This document shows, in pieces, positions 34,131 to 42,639 of a DNA stretch of 64,000 nt. The notes beneath the pieces are model-generated. The model saw nothing but the letters and a program-made list of their open reading frames with translations, did not search any database and was not told the origin of the DNA. Origin of the DNA: Variovorax sp. OAS795 (lineage in GTDB: Bacteria > Pseudomonadota > Gammaproteobacteria > Burkholderiales > Burkholderiaceae_C). Numbering within the stretch: position 1 is the stretch's first letter; each line of letters opens with the position of its first letter. Both the position numbers and the translations under genes were made by a program. Where the stretch lies: NCBI RefSeq assembly GCF_040546685.1, contig NZ_JBEPOH010000002.1:434001-498000 (forward strand), written 5' to 3'.

Positions 34131-34975
34131 AGGCCGACGTGCAAACCGGGCGCATCGCCATCGACGGCGTGCGCGTGCGCCTTGGCCATGGCGCCCAGGC
34201 CTTCGATGCGGTGCAGGCCATCACGCTGCATGTGGAGCCCGGCGAGTTCGTCTGCCTGCTCGGCCCATCGGGCTGCGGCAAGTCGACGCTGCTGGGCGCG
34301 CTTGCCGGTCACCTGGCGCCGGCAGCCGGCACCATCCGCGTGGACGGCGAGCCGGTGCGCGGCCCGCATCCGGACCGGGGCCTGGTGTTCCAGCACCACA
34401 CGCTCTTTCCGTGGAAGAAGGTGCTCGACAACGTCGCCTTCGGCCTGAAGATGCAAGGCGTGGGCCGCCGCGAGCGCCACGCCCGCGCGCACGACATGCT
34501 GCGCCTCGTCGGCCTCGATGACTTTGCGGGCTTCTATCCGTCGCAGCTCTCGGGCGGCATGCAGCAGCGCGCGGAGATTGCACGGGTGCTCATCAACCAT
34601 CCGCGCGTGATGCTGATGGACGAGCCCTTCGGCGCGCTCGATGCGCAGACCCGCCTCATGATGCAGCGCCAGCTGCTCGACGCATGGGCGCGCGTGCGCA
34701 CCACCATCGTCTTCATCACGCACGACATCGACGAGGCGCTGTTCCTGGGCGACCGCGTGCTCGTGATGGGGCCGCGGCCGGGCCGGATCGTGGCCGAGTT
34801 CGAGCTTGAGTTCGAGCGGCCACGCGATCCTTCGCTGGTCACGTCGTCCGAGTTCACAGCGCTCAAGCGGCGCTGCCTGCAGCTGTTGCATCCGCATGCG
34901 GGCGCCGGCGCACCGCTGGAACGCCTCACGCCGCTCGGCGCGCCCGCCGCGGCGCAGCTGCGCTTCGCCATCTGA
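34127..34975 (+). CDS. ABC transporter ATP-binding protein, SsuB/TauB-like
   Basis: This is a cytoplasmic ABC ATPase, 282 residues, for the adjacent permease. Walker A is LLGPSGCGKSTLLG, the Q-loop is LVFQHHTLFPWKKV, the signature is QLSGGMQQR, Walker B is VMLMDEPFGALDAQ and the H-loop is VFITHDIDEALFLGDRV. The order and the DEPFGALDAQTR string are typical of nitrate/sulfonate/taurine systems. The ATG at 34127 overlaps the permease stop, so a longer upstream frame is excluded. It is the fourth member of the transport/redox operon. Confidence 0.94.
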   Translation: MKADVQTGRIAIDGVRVRLGHGAQAFDAVQAITLHVEPGEFVCLLGPSGCGKSTLLGALAGHLAPAAGTIRVDGEPVRGPHPDRGLVFQHHTLFPWKKVLDNVAFGLKMQGVGRRERHARAHDMLRLVGLDDFAGFYPSQLSGGMQQRAEIARVLINHPRVMLMDEPFGALDAQTRLMMQRQLLDAWARVRTTIVFITHDIDEALFLGDRVLVMGPRPGRIVAEFELEFERPRDPSLVTSSEFTALKRRCLQLLHPHAGAGAPLERLTPLGAPAAAQLRFAI

Positions 34976-34982
34976 AAGAAAA

Positions 34983-35981
34983 ATGAACCCCGCTCTCCTC
35001 GACGATCCCGAACTGCAGGCCATTGCCACGCGACTGGAGTCGCCCGACGCCGAAGTGCGCCGCATGGCGGTAATGGACCTTGGCGACCTGGCCGACGAAG
35101 CGCACACGCCGCTGCTGGTCGCCGCTTTGCGCGACCACGCGCCGGCGGTGCGCGCTGCCGCGGCATTGGCGCTCGAAACCATGGAGAACCAGGTGGCCGT
35201 CGAAGGCTTGGCCCAGGTTCTCGACGACGCCGATGCGCAGGTGCGCGAGGCCGCCGCCCACAGCCTGGCCGAGCTGAAGGAACCGGCCTCGGCCGCCTGG
35301 CTGCTGCCGTTTGCAGGCACCGGAGCCGTCCGGGTTCGCGCCGCCGTGCTGCGCGCCTTGCGTGAGTTGCGGGTGCCTGCCAGTGCCGCCCCTGCATTGG
35401 TGGTGCTGCAGGAGCCCCTGTCCGCGCAGGACGGCGCCGAGGCCGTCGCGTTGCGCCGCGAAGCCATCGGCGTGCTCGGCTATCTGAAGCACGCGCCCGC
35501 GCTTCCTGCGCTCGCCCGCCTCGCTGCTTCCGATCCGGTGGACGAGCTGCGCCGGGCGGCTGTCGGCGCGCTGGCGTTTGCCATCGGCAACGCCGATGCG
35601 AGAGCCGCATTGGAGACCGCGCTGTGCGACGCGAGCTGGCAGGTGCGGGAAGAAGCCGCGACCGCACTCGGCAAGCTGCAGCAGCCCGCCGCGTCGGCCG
35701 CACTGCTCGCGGCGTTGGACGATCCGTACTGGCAGGTGCGCCTGCGCGCGGCACGCAGCCTGGGCCGGCTGCGCAGTGCCGCAAGCGTCACGGCGCTGAT
35801 CGCGGTGCTGGGCCACGGCATCAACAACCTGCGCAAGGAGGCGGCACTCGCATTGGGCGAAATCGGCGATGCCGCGGCGCTGCCGGCGCTCGAAGTCACC
35901 GCCGCGGATCCCGACCCGGAAGTGCGCAAATCGGCCCGGCTCGCCATGGCGCAGATCGGCGCGGCAGCACATGGCGCCTGA
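34983..35981 (+). CDS. HEAT-repeat protein of the AprA-like/ABC operon
   Basis: This is a soluble alpha-solenoid of 332 residues built from about nine or ten HEAT/PBS-lyase-type repeats. Examples are SPDAEVRRMAVMDLGDLAD, DADAQVREAAAHSLAEL, DASWQVREEAATALGKL and DPYWQVRLRAARSLGRL, all with the D-xx-VR-xAA-xxLG core. There is no signal peptide. The start is the ATG at 34983, 7 bp after the ATPase stop. Such proteins usually act as scaffolds or cofactor-binding helpers. Here it may assemble the flavoprotein and ferredoxin or regulate the transporter; both are guesses from position. It overlaps the DUF971 gene by 11 bp, a sign of close coupling. Confidence 0.85.
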   Translation: MNPALLDDPELQAIATRLESPDAEVRRMAVMDLGDLADEAHTPLLVAALRDHAPAVRAAAALALETMENQVAVEGLAQVLDDADAQVREAAAHSLAELKEPASAAWLLPFAGTGAVRVRAAVLRALRELRVPASAAPALVVLQEPLSAQDGAEAVALRREAIGVLGYLKHAPALPALARLAASDPVDELRRAAVGALAFAIGNADARAALETALCDASWQVREEAATALGKLQQPAASAALLAALDDPYWQVRLRAARSLGRLRSAASVTALIAVLGHGINNLRKEAALALGEIGDAAALPALEVTAADPDPEVRKSARLAMAQIGAAAHGA

Positions 35982-36309
35982 GTCCATCGTCGATCACTCC
36001 GCGCGCGCTGCGCTGGAGTTCTGCTGGCCGGACGGCGTGCGGCATCTCGCGGCGTACGGATTGCTGCGATCGAGTTGCCCTTGCGCCGACTGCAAGGCCG
36101 GGCGCGCGAGCATCGCAGGCAGCCCCGCTGCCGAAGCAGCAAAGCTCGCATCCGTCGGCCTCACGGACATCCAGCCCGTCGGCGCCTACGGCGTGCAGTT
36201 CGTGTTCAGCGATGGCCACGACCGCGGAATCTTTCCCTGGCGGTTCCTGAGGGAGCTGCTGGACAGGAAGGCCCGGCGGCTCGCAAGCGCCGCGCTCAAT
36301 CCGCCTTGA
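35971..36309 (+). CDS. DUF971 protein (gamma-butyrobetaine hydroxylase-like N-terminal domain)
   Basis: This is a stand-alone DUF971 protein of 112 residues. LEFCWPDGVRHLAAYGLLRSSCPCADC and VQFVFSDGHDRGIFPWRFLREL are the two halves of the domain, and Cys36, Cys38 and Cys41 could bind a metal or Fe-S cluster. Single DUF971 proteins are often encoded beside Mrp/ApbC-type Fe-S carriers, which fits a role in maturing the ferredoxin of this operon. It is the last gene of the group and overlaps the HEAT gene by 11 bp. Its 3' end overlaps the convergent Bug receptor by 14 bp. Confidence 0.85.
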   Translation: MAPESIVDHSARAALEFCWPDGVRHLAAYGLLRSSCPCADCKAGRASIAGSPAAEAAKLASVGLTDIQPVGAYGVQFVFSDGHDRGIFPWRFLRELLDRKARRLASAALNPP

Positions 36310-37312
36310 AGCCCGTCGCGGCGACCACCTTGCCCCAGCTCGCCGTGTCCGCGGCAATCACGCGGGCGAACTCCTGCGACGTGGTGCCCGTGACGCTGAA
36401 GCCCGCGTCCTCCAGTTTCGCCTTGCCTTCGGCCGACTGCACGGCCTTGCGGATGTCGCTCTCGAGCCGTGCGACGATGTCGGGCGGTGTGCGGGCCGGC
36501 GCGACGACGCCGAACCACGAATTGAAGGCCAGCCGGGGGAAGCCTTGCTCTCGGAAGGTCGGCACGTCGGGCAGGCTGGCGCTGCGCGCGTCGCCGCTGG
36601 AGGCCAGCGCCAGAAGCTTGCCCGCCTTCACGTTGGCCGCCGAGAGGCCGACGCTCGCGAAGGCGCCCGACACGTCGCCGCTGAACAGGCCGCCCAACGC
36701 ATCGCCGGTGGTCTTGTAGTGCACCGGCTCGGGCTTGATGCCGATGGCATCCCCGAAGAGAAAAGCGCCGAAGTGCCCCGGCGTGCCGGCACCAAAGGTG
36801 CCCATGAACAAGCCCTTTTGCCCTCGGCTCCAGGCCACGAACTGGGCCACGTCGCGCGCCGGTACCTTGGCGGGGTTGACCACCAGCATGAAGCTGGAGG
36901 TGACCACCTGGCTCACGGGCACGAAGTCCTTCTTCGGATCGTAGGGCAGCTTGCTGTAGCTGCTGGGCGCGATGGCCAGCTGGCCGGTCTCGCCGAGCAT
37001 GAGCGTGTAGCCGTCGGGCTGCGCGCGGGCCACTTCGGAGGCGGCGATCAACCCGCCGGCGCCCGGCTTGTTGTCGACGATGACACCCATGTTCCCCCAC
37101 CCTTCGGAGAGCTTCTGGGCCAGCAGGCGCGCCACGATGTCCGGGCCGCTGCCGGCCGGAAACCCGACGACGAGGCGCACCGGCCGCTGGGGGTAGGCGG
37201 AGCCCGCCTGGGCGAGCGCCTGGGAGGCCCAGGTCATGCCCCCGAGTCCGATCAGCGTGGTGGCGGCGATGAGCGCGCGGCGGCGCGCACCCGTGGCAAG
37301 GTCGGTGGGCAT
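36296..37312 (-). CDS. Bug-family tripartite tricarboxylate transporter receptor
   Basis: This is a periplasmic solute receptor of the Bug/TctC family, 338 residues. The signal peptide has an Arg-rich start (TGARRRALIAATTLIGLGGMTWASQALAQA), and the mature protein starts AYPQRPVRLVVGFPAGSGPDIVAR, followed by VDNKPGAGGLIAASEVA. It has no TctAB partner nearby. It is the second gene of a leftward pair with a DUF3237 protein (49-bp gap), AGGAGA precedes its ATG, and it ends inside the last codons of the DUF971 gene on the other strand. The ligand is unknown. Confidence 0.92.
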   Translation of the reverse strand: MPTDLATGARRRALIAATTLIGLGGMTWASQALAQAGSAYPQRPVRLVVGFPAGSGPDIVARLLAQKLSEGWGNMGVIVDNKPGAGGLIAASEVARAQPDGYTLMLGETGQLAIAPSSYSKLPYDPKKDFVPVSQVVTSSFMLVVNPAKVPARDVAQFVAWSRGQKGLFMGTFGAGTPGHFGAFLFGDAIGIKPEPVHYKTTGDALGGLFSGDVSGAFASVGLSAANVKAGKLLALASSGDARSASLPDVPTFREQGFPRLAFNSWFGVVAPARTPPDIVARLESDIRKAVQSAEGKAKLEDAGFSVTGTTSQEFARVIAADTASWGKVVAATGFKAD

Positions 37313-37361
37313 TCAGGTCTCCTGTCGGTGTTTGAAACGGGGTGCGGGCCGCGGCCCTGGC

Positions 37362-37850
37362 TCACTGCAGCGCGAAGAAGCGCATGACGACTTGCGACGG
37401 GTGGCGCACGCCCACGCCGACGAACAGGCGCTCGGTGATCCAGCGCAGCGGCTGGCTGTGCGTCTCGAACGCGGGCGCGCAGCGGAAATAGACCTGCGCC
37501 GGGTCCGCGGGCTCGCCGCGCAGCAGCTGGGCCATCACCTCGGCAGGCGCGGTGCGCATCGCGCGGTTGCGCACGTAGATGCGGTCGCCGGTGTCGGTCT
37601 CCAGGCCGTAGCGGGCGTCGAGTTCCGAGACCGTGTCGCTCGCGATGCGCTGGAAGTCGGCGCCGCCCGGCAGCACGCGCCCCGTCCAGCCTTCGCCCCT
37701 GGCATGGCCGCCCAGGATGGGCACCACGCGGCGCAGTCCCTGGGCGCCGTCGCCCAGCACCAGCGGCTCGCCGACGTCGACCGAGACATCGGCAAACCAG
37801 GTCAGCCGCGGTGCGGCCAGCGGATCGTCTTGCGGGAGGGTGGAAGCCAT
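37362..37850 (-). CDS. DUF3237 (UPF0311) protein
   Basis: This is a 162-residue beta-barrel-type protein of the DUF3237/UPF0311 family, whose function is not established. Family features seen are FADVSVDVGEPLVLGD, RRVVPILGGHARGEGWTGRVLPGGADFQ, ARYGLETDTGDRIYVRNRAMR and YFRCAPAFETHSQPLRWITERLFVGVGVR. Members often sit with aromatic or hydroxyacid degradation genes. Here it precedes a Bug receptor and is divergent from a LuxR-type regulator with 70 bp between them. The start is the ATG at 37850. Confidence 0.88.
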   Translation of the reverse strand: MASTLPQDDPLAAPRLTWFADVSVDVGEPLVLGDGAQGLRRVVPILGGHARGEGWTGRVLPGGADFQRIASDTVSELDARYGLETDTGDRIYVRNRAMRTAPAEVMAQLLRGEPADPAQVYFRCAPAFETHSQPLRWITERLFVGVGVRHPSQVVMRFFALQ

Positions 37851-37920
37851 GCCCTAGCGTAAGTCCGGTGGCGGCGCGATGCTGTCATCCTGGAAGATGA
37901 CGGGATTCCCCCATTGACCC

Positions 37921-38757
37921 ATGCGCACCTGGATTCCCGATCTGCCTGCCCAGCCTGTCGGCGTGCCGTTGTTGCAGTGCCTGCCAATGGTGGTGCCCGC
38001 AATGGGCGAGCCGGCGTTCGGCGCGTGCCTCCTGGAAGCCATGGCATCCGCGCTGCCGGTGGGATCGTTCTCGGTCTACCGCACGGGTTCGCGGCCGGCC
38101 ATCTTCCTGAGCGGCAGCCGGGGCATGCCCGACACCACACGCGACTGCTGGCGCGCCTACCTCTCGGGCCCGATCCGCAGCGACCGCACCTTGCGCGAAG
38201 CGAGCGCGCCCCGATTGCCCCAATTGCGCGTGTGCCACATCACCGCGCCCGAGGTGCCTCCGGAGCATCGTGCCAAGGTGTACGAAGCCCATGGCGTGGT
38301 GGAGCGCGTGTCGGTGGTCGAGGAAGAAGCTGCTGCCGGCGACGACGACGGCGACGCGCTCTTTGCAGTCAATTTCTATCGGCACACCCATCAGCGTCCC
38401 CTCAGCGATGCGCAGCTGGCCGACTTTGGCGTGGCCGGGCGCCTGCTCATGGCGCTGATGCGCAAGCACATCGCCCTCGCCCGCGCGGATGCAGCCGACG
38501 AACCCGCAGCGCGGCTGCTCGCCCGTTGCCCGGCGCTGACGGCGCAGGAGCTCAACGTGTGCCTGCGCCTGCTGCGCGGCATGACGCAGGAGGGCATTGC
38601 CGCGGACATGGGCCTTGCTCTGCCCACCGTCAAGACCTACCGCAACCGGGCTTTCGGCAGGCTGGGGATTCACTTTCGCAGCGAACTGTTCGCGCTCATG
38701 CTGGCGCAGCGCGGCGTCGGCAGCGCGACGCCGGCCCTCAAGGACGGTCGGGCCTGA
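37921..38757 (+). CDS. LuxR-type HTH transcriptional regulator
   Basis: This is a regulator of 278 residues with a C-terminal GerE/LuxR helix-turn-helix (ALTAQELNVCLRLLRGMTQEGIAADMGLALPTVKTYRNRAFGRLGI, about 203-250). The N-terminal 190 residues show no clear receiver, PAS or autoinducer domain, so the signal is unknown. It is divergent from the DUF3237/Bug pair and is the obvious candidate to regulate it. Its 3' end overlaps the convergent glutathione S-transferase by 20 bp. Confidence 0.87.
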   Translation: MRTWIPDLPAQPVGVPLLQCLPMVVPAMGEPAFGACLLEAMASALPVGSFSVYRTGSRPAIFLSGSRGMPDTTRDCWRAYLSGPIRSDRTLREASAPRLPQLRVCHITAPEVPPEHRAKVYEAHGVVERVSVVEEEAAAGDDDGDALFAVNFYRHTHQRPLSDAQLADFGVAGRLLMALMRKHIALARADAADEPAARLLARCPALTAQELNVCLRLLRGMTQEGIAADMGLALPTVKTYRNRAFGRLGIHFRSELFALMLAQRGVGSATPALKDGRA

Positions 38758-39415
38758 TGTCAGGTGCGGGGGTCGGGGAGACACCCTGTGCCTGGGCGGC
38801 GCTCGATTGCGCCGCCATCGCGGCCTGGAAGCCCGGCCGCGCCTGCAGGCGATTCCAGTACGCAGTCACCGAGGGCGTGAAGCGCTCCGCCAGGCCCAGG
38901 TGCTGGGCCAGCAGCAACGCATAGCCGACCGACACGTCCGCCGCGGTGAAGCGTCCCGCACACAGGTACTCGCGCCCGGCGAGCAGCGGCTCCAGCGTCC
39001 GCAGGCGCGCGAGGAACCACTTGGCATAGTCGTCGGCGACCTGTGGCTGCTTGCGCTCGCCCGACTCGAAGTGCGCGTACCGCAGCACGAGCGTCTGCGG
39101 AAAGGTCAGGGTCGCCTCGCCGAAATGGAGGTAGTTGAGGTACGGCCCGAAGTCCGGCTCGTCGCGGCCAACATCGAGCCGGCCTGCCGAGAATCGCGCG
39201 GCCAGGTACTGGCAGATCGCGGCCGATTCGGTCATCCGCATCGCGCCGTCCGTCAGCATCGGCACCGTGCCGAGCGGGTTCAGCTCGAGGTACGTTCGCG
39301 ACAGCACGCGCGGCGGAAACGGCAGCATCGCGAGCTCGTAGGAAAGCCCGATCTCCTCGAGCAGCCAGAGAGGCCGGAACGAGCGTGCGCTGACGCAGTG
39401 GTGCAAGGTGATCAT
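38738..39415 (-). CDS. Glutathione S-transferase family protein
   Basis: This is a cytoplasmic GST of 225 residues. The thioredoxin-like N-terminal domain has HHCVSARSFRPLWLLEEIGLSYELA, NPLGTVPMLTDG (cis-Pro) and MTESAAICQYLAARF, the glutathione gamma-glutamyl contact motif. A helical C-terminal domain follows. The residue at the usual activating position is Ser in CVSARSF, typical of beta-type bacterial GSTs. It stands alone between the LuxR gene and the RND pump, with a 146-bp gap in which I saw no other feature. It may conjugate or isomerise electrophiles. Confidence 0.9.
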   Translation of the reverse strand: MITLHHCVSARSFRPLWLLEEIGLSYELAMLPFPPRVLSRTYLELNPLGTVPMLTDGAMRMTESAAICQYLAARFSAGRLDVGRDEPDFGPYLNYLHFGEATLTFPQTLVLRYAHFESGERKQPQVADDYAKWFLARLRTLEPLLAGREYLCAGRFTAADVSVGYALLLAQHLGLAERFTPSVTAYWNRLQARPGFQAAMAAQSSAAQAQGVSPTPAPDIRPDRP

Positions 39416-39561
39416 GTTTCAGAGACTCCGGCGTCGCGGCGAGCAAGCGCTCATCCTGGCGCGACGAGCGACGATTCTCTCCCGCGCCGCCGTTCAGGAT
39501 GCGCCGAACCCGAGACTCTTTCGAAGGCTTGCATCGACCGGCCCGGCGGGCATGATGGGCA

Positions 39562-42500
39562 TCAGTGCGCAGGCGGGGCCGCGTTGCCGGGCCCGATGCG
39601 GAACCAGATCGCGTACATCGCCGGCAGGAACACCAGCGTCAGGATCGTCCCGGCGAAGGTGCCGCCGATCAGCGTGTATGCCAGTGCGCCCCAGAACACC
39701 GAATGCGTGAGCGGTATGAACGCGAGGACCGCCGCGAGTGCCGTGAGGATCACGGGGCGGGCACGCTGCACGGTCGCCTCGACGACCGCATGGAACGGGT
39801 AGAGCCCCTCCTGCTGGTTGTGGTGGATCTGCCCGAGCAGGATCAGCGTGTTGCGCATCAGGATGCCCGACAGCGCAATGAGTCCCACGAGGGCATTGAT
39901 GCCGAAGGGCTGCTGGAACAGCAGCAGGGTCGGCACGACGCCGATCAGCCCCAGCGGGCTCGTGAGAAACACCATGATCATCGCGGACATCGAGCGCACC
40001 TGGAAGATGATGATGAGCAGCGTGATTGCCAGCATGATCGGGAAGAGCGGCAGCATGGCCGCGGTCGCCTTCTCCGATTCCTCGATGGAGCCGGCCTCGA
40101 CGATCCGGTAGCCGGCCGGAAGGGCCTGCATCAGCGGCTGCAGTTGCGCGGTGATCGCGGTCGAAACATCGGGCGGCTGCAGCCCCTCGGCGATGTCGCC
40201 CTGCACGGTGATGGTGGGCATGCGGTCGCGACGCCGGATGACCGGTTCTTCCATGCGCACCTCGACCTTGCCGACCTGCGACAGCGGAATGCGCTGGCCG
40301 CCGGCGCCGGCAAGCGTGAAGTCCGCGAGCTTCGCCGGATCGAGCCGCGTGCCGCCGGCCGACCGCGCCACCACCTGCACGGTGCGGATGTCCTCGCGCA
40401 CGGCGGCCACCGGCACGCCGCTCAAGAGAAACTGCAGTTGCTGCGCCACCGCGCTGGAGCTCAGCCCCACGGCCTGCAGGCGGTCCTGTTCCAGCGTGAA
40501 GTGCAGCGTGGGCGTGCGGGTGCCCCAGTCGGTGTTGACGGTGCGCATCATCGAGCTGGCATCCATCACGCGCCGCACCTGGTCGGCGATCCTGCGCAGC
40601 TCGGACGGGTCGGGTCCGGCGACACGGTAGGCCACGGGGAACGGCGAGTACGGCCCGAACACGAGCTGCGTGACACGCACCCGCGCCTCGGATGCGAGCC
40701 CATCGGCAATGGCCTGGCGCAGCCGGTGCTTCAGGGCCTCGCGCTCCTCCTGGCTGGCCGTGCGCACCACGATCTTGGCGAACGACGGGTCCGGCAGTTC
40801 AGGCCCCATCGCGAAGTAGAAGCGGGGTGCGCCCTGCCCGATGTAGGCGGTGACGATCTGGGCCTCCGGCTGCTTCGACAACCAGGCCTCGAGCCTCGCC
40901 GTGGCGTCGCTGGTCTGTGCGATCGAGGTTCCGTAGGGCATCTGCACTTCGACCAGCACCTCGGGCCGGTCGGAGATCGGGAAGAACTGCTTCTTGACCA
41001 CGCCCATGCCGAGGATCGACACCGCAAAGAGGCCGACCACCGCGCCCGCCACCAGCCACTTGCGCGCGATGACGCTCGCCAGCACGCGGCGCAGCCGGTT
41101 GTAACGCGGCGTGCCGTAGATCGCCGTGTGGCCGCCTTCGATCTTCCTGAAGTTGGGCAGCAGCTTGACGCCGAGGTAGGGTGTGAACACCACGGCAACG
41201 ATCCAGGATGCGATCAGCGCGATGCCGACGATCCAGAACATGTTGCTGGTGTACTCGCCCGCGGTCGACGGTGCGAAGCCGTTGGGCATGAAACCCACCG
41301 CGGTGACCAGCGTGCCCGAGAGCATCGGCGCGGCGGTGTGGCTCCAGGCGTAGGCCGATGCGGCCACGTGGCTGTAGCCCTCCTCGATCTTCACCACCAT
41401 CATCTCGATGGCGATGATCGCGTCGTCCACCAGCAAGCCAAGCGCGAGGATCAGCGAGCCGAGCGTGATGCGGTCGAAGTTCTTGCCCGTTGCCGCCATC
41501 ACCACGAAGACCACGGCCAGCGTCAGCGGCACGGCCGCGGCCACCACCAGGCCCGCGCGCCACCCCATGCTGAGGAAGCTCACCAGCATGACGACCAGCA
41601 AGGCCGCGAAGAACTTGACCATGAACTCGTCGACCGACGCGCTGATGTTGACCGACTGGTCCGTGACCTTGGTGAAGCTGAGGCCGAGCGGCAGCTCGGC
41701 GTTGATCGCGCGGGCTTCCACGTCCAGGGCCTTGCCCAGGTCGAGCCCGTTCCAGCCTTCCCGCATGACGACGCCCACCAGCAGCGCCGGCTCGCCGCCG
41801 CTGCGGATGATGAAGGTGGCCGGATCCTCGTAGCCGCGCCTGACGGTGGCCACGTCCGACAGCTTCAGGGTGCGGCCCTGCGCCGCCACGGGCGTGTCGC
41901 GGATCTTCTGCAGGGTGTCGAATGCGCCGTCCAGCCGGATGAACACCTGCGGGCCGCTGGTTTCCACCGACCCGGCGGGACTCAGGGCGTTCTGGCTGTT
42001 GAGTGCGGCGAACACGTCCTGCGGGCCGATGCCCAGGGTCGCGAGCCGGTCGTGCGAGAACTCGACGTAGATGCGCTCCGGCTGCTCGCCGGCGATGTTG
42101 ACCTTCTTCACGCCCGGCACGTGCAGCAGCCGCTGGCGCAGCTTCTCGGCGTCGCGCACCAGCGCGCGCTGCTGTTCTCCCTTGGCCTTGAGCGCGAACA
42201 GCGCGAAGGTGACGTCCGCGTACTCGTCGTTGATCATCGGCCCGATCACGCCGGCCGGCAGGTTGCCGGCTTCGTCGCCGAGCTTCTTGCGCGCCTGGTA
42301 GAACTCGTCCTGCACCCGCGCGGGCGGCGTGCTGTCGAGCAATGTCAGGGTGGTGAATGCGAGGCCGGGCCGCGCATAGGTTTCGGCGCGGTCGTAGTAG
42401 CGCAGCTCCTGCAGGCGCTTCTCGAGCTTCTCGGCCACCTGGTCCTGCATCTCCTGTGCCGTGGCACCGGGCCAGGCGGTGACGATCGTCATCACCTTCA

Positions 42501-42639
42501 CCGTGAACGCGGGATCTTCCGCGCGGCCGAGCTGGAAGAACGCGACCAGCCCCGCCAGCGAAATCAGGCCGATGAGGAACAGCGTGATCGATCGCTCGCG
42601 GACCGCCAGCGCCGACAGGTTGAAGCGGCCTTCGCTCAC
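39562..42639 (-). CDS. RND efflux pump inner-membrane transporter
   Basis: This is a proton-driven RND multidrug-type transporter, 1025 residues. The N-terminus (FNLSALAVRERSITLFLIGLISLAGLVAFFQLGRAEDP) is helix one; the TM4 proton-relay string GLLVDDAIIAIEMM is intact, and the pattern of twelve helices with two large periplasmic loops is complete. It resembles the AcrB/MexF-like group rather than heavy-metal CzcA types. Its ATG at 42639 overlaps the adaptor stop (42636). With the adaptor and the outer-membrane lipoprotein at 44563 it forms a complete tripartite pump. Solvents, dyes or antibiotics are likely cargo. Confidence 0.94.
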   Translation of the reverse strand: MSEGRFNLSALAVRERSITLFLIGLISLAGLVAFFQLGRAEDPAFTVKVMTIVTAWPGATAQEMQDQVAEKLEKRLQELRYYDRAETYARPGLAFTTLTLLDSTPPARVQDEFYQARKKLGDEAGNLPAGVIGPMINDEYADVTFALFALKAKGEQQRALVRDAEKLRQRLLHVPGVKKVNIAGEQPERIYVEFSHDRLATLGIGPQDVFAALNSQNALSPAGSVETSGPQVFIRLDGAFDTLQKIRDTPVAAQGRTLKLSDVATVRRGYEDPATFIIRSGGEPALLVGVVMREGWNGLDLGKALDVEARAINAELPLGLSFTKVTDQSVNISASVDEFMVKFFAALLVVMLVSFLSMGWRAGLVVAAAVPLTLAVVFVVMAATGKNFDRITLGSLILALGLLVDDAIIAIEMMVVKIEEGYSHVAASAYAWSHTAAPMLSGTLVTAVGFMPNGFAPSTAGEYTSNMFWIVGIALIASWIVAVVFTPYLGVKLLPNFRKIEGGHTAIYGTPRYNRLRRVLASVIARKWLVAGAVVGLFAVSILGMGVVKKQFFPISDRPEVLVEVQMPYGTSIAQTSDATARLEAWLSKQPEAQIVTAYIGQGAPRFYFAMGPELPDPSFAKIVVRTASQEEREALKHRLRQAIADGLASEARVRVTQLVFGPYSPFPVAYRVAGPDPSELRRIADQVRRVMDASSMMRTVNTDWGTRTPTLHFTLEQDRLQAVGLSSSAVAQQLQFLLSGVPVAAVREDIRTVQVVARSAGGTRLDPAKLADFTLAGAGGQRIPLSQVGKVEVRMEEPVIRRRDRMPTITVQGDIAEGLQPPDVSTAITAQLQPLMQALPAGYRIVEAGSIEESEKATAAMLPLFPIMLAITLLIIIFQVRSMSAMIMVFLTSPLGLIGVVPTLLLFQQPFGINALVGLIALSGILMRNTLILLGQIHHNQQEGLYPFHAVVEATVQRARPVILTALAAVLAFIPLTHSVFWGALAYTLIGGTFAGTILTLVFLPAMYAIWFRIGPGNAAPPAH

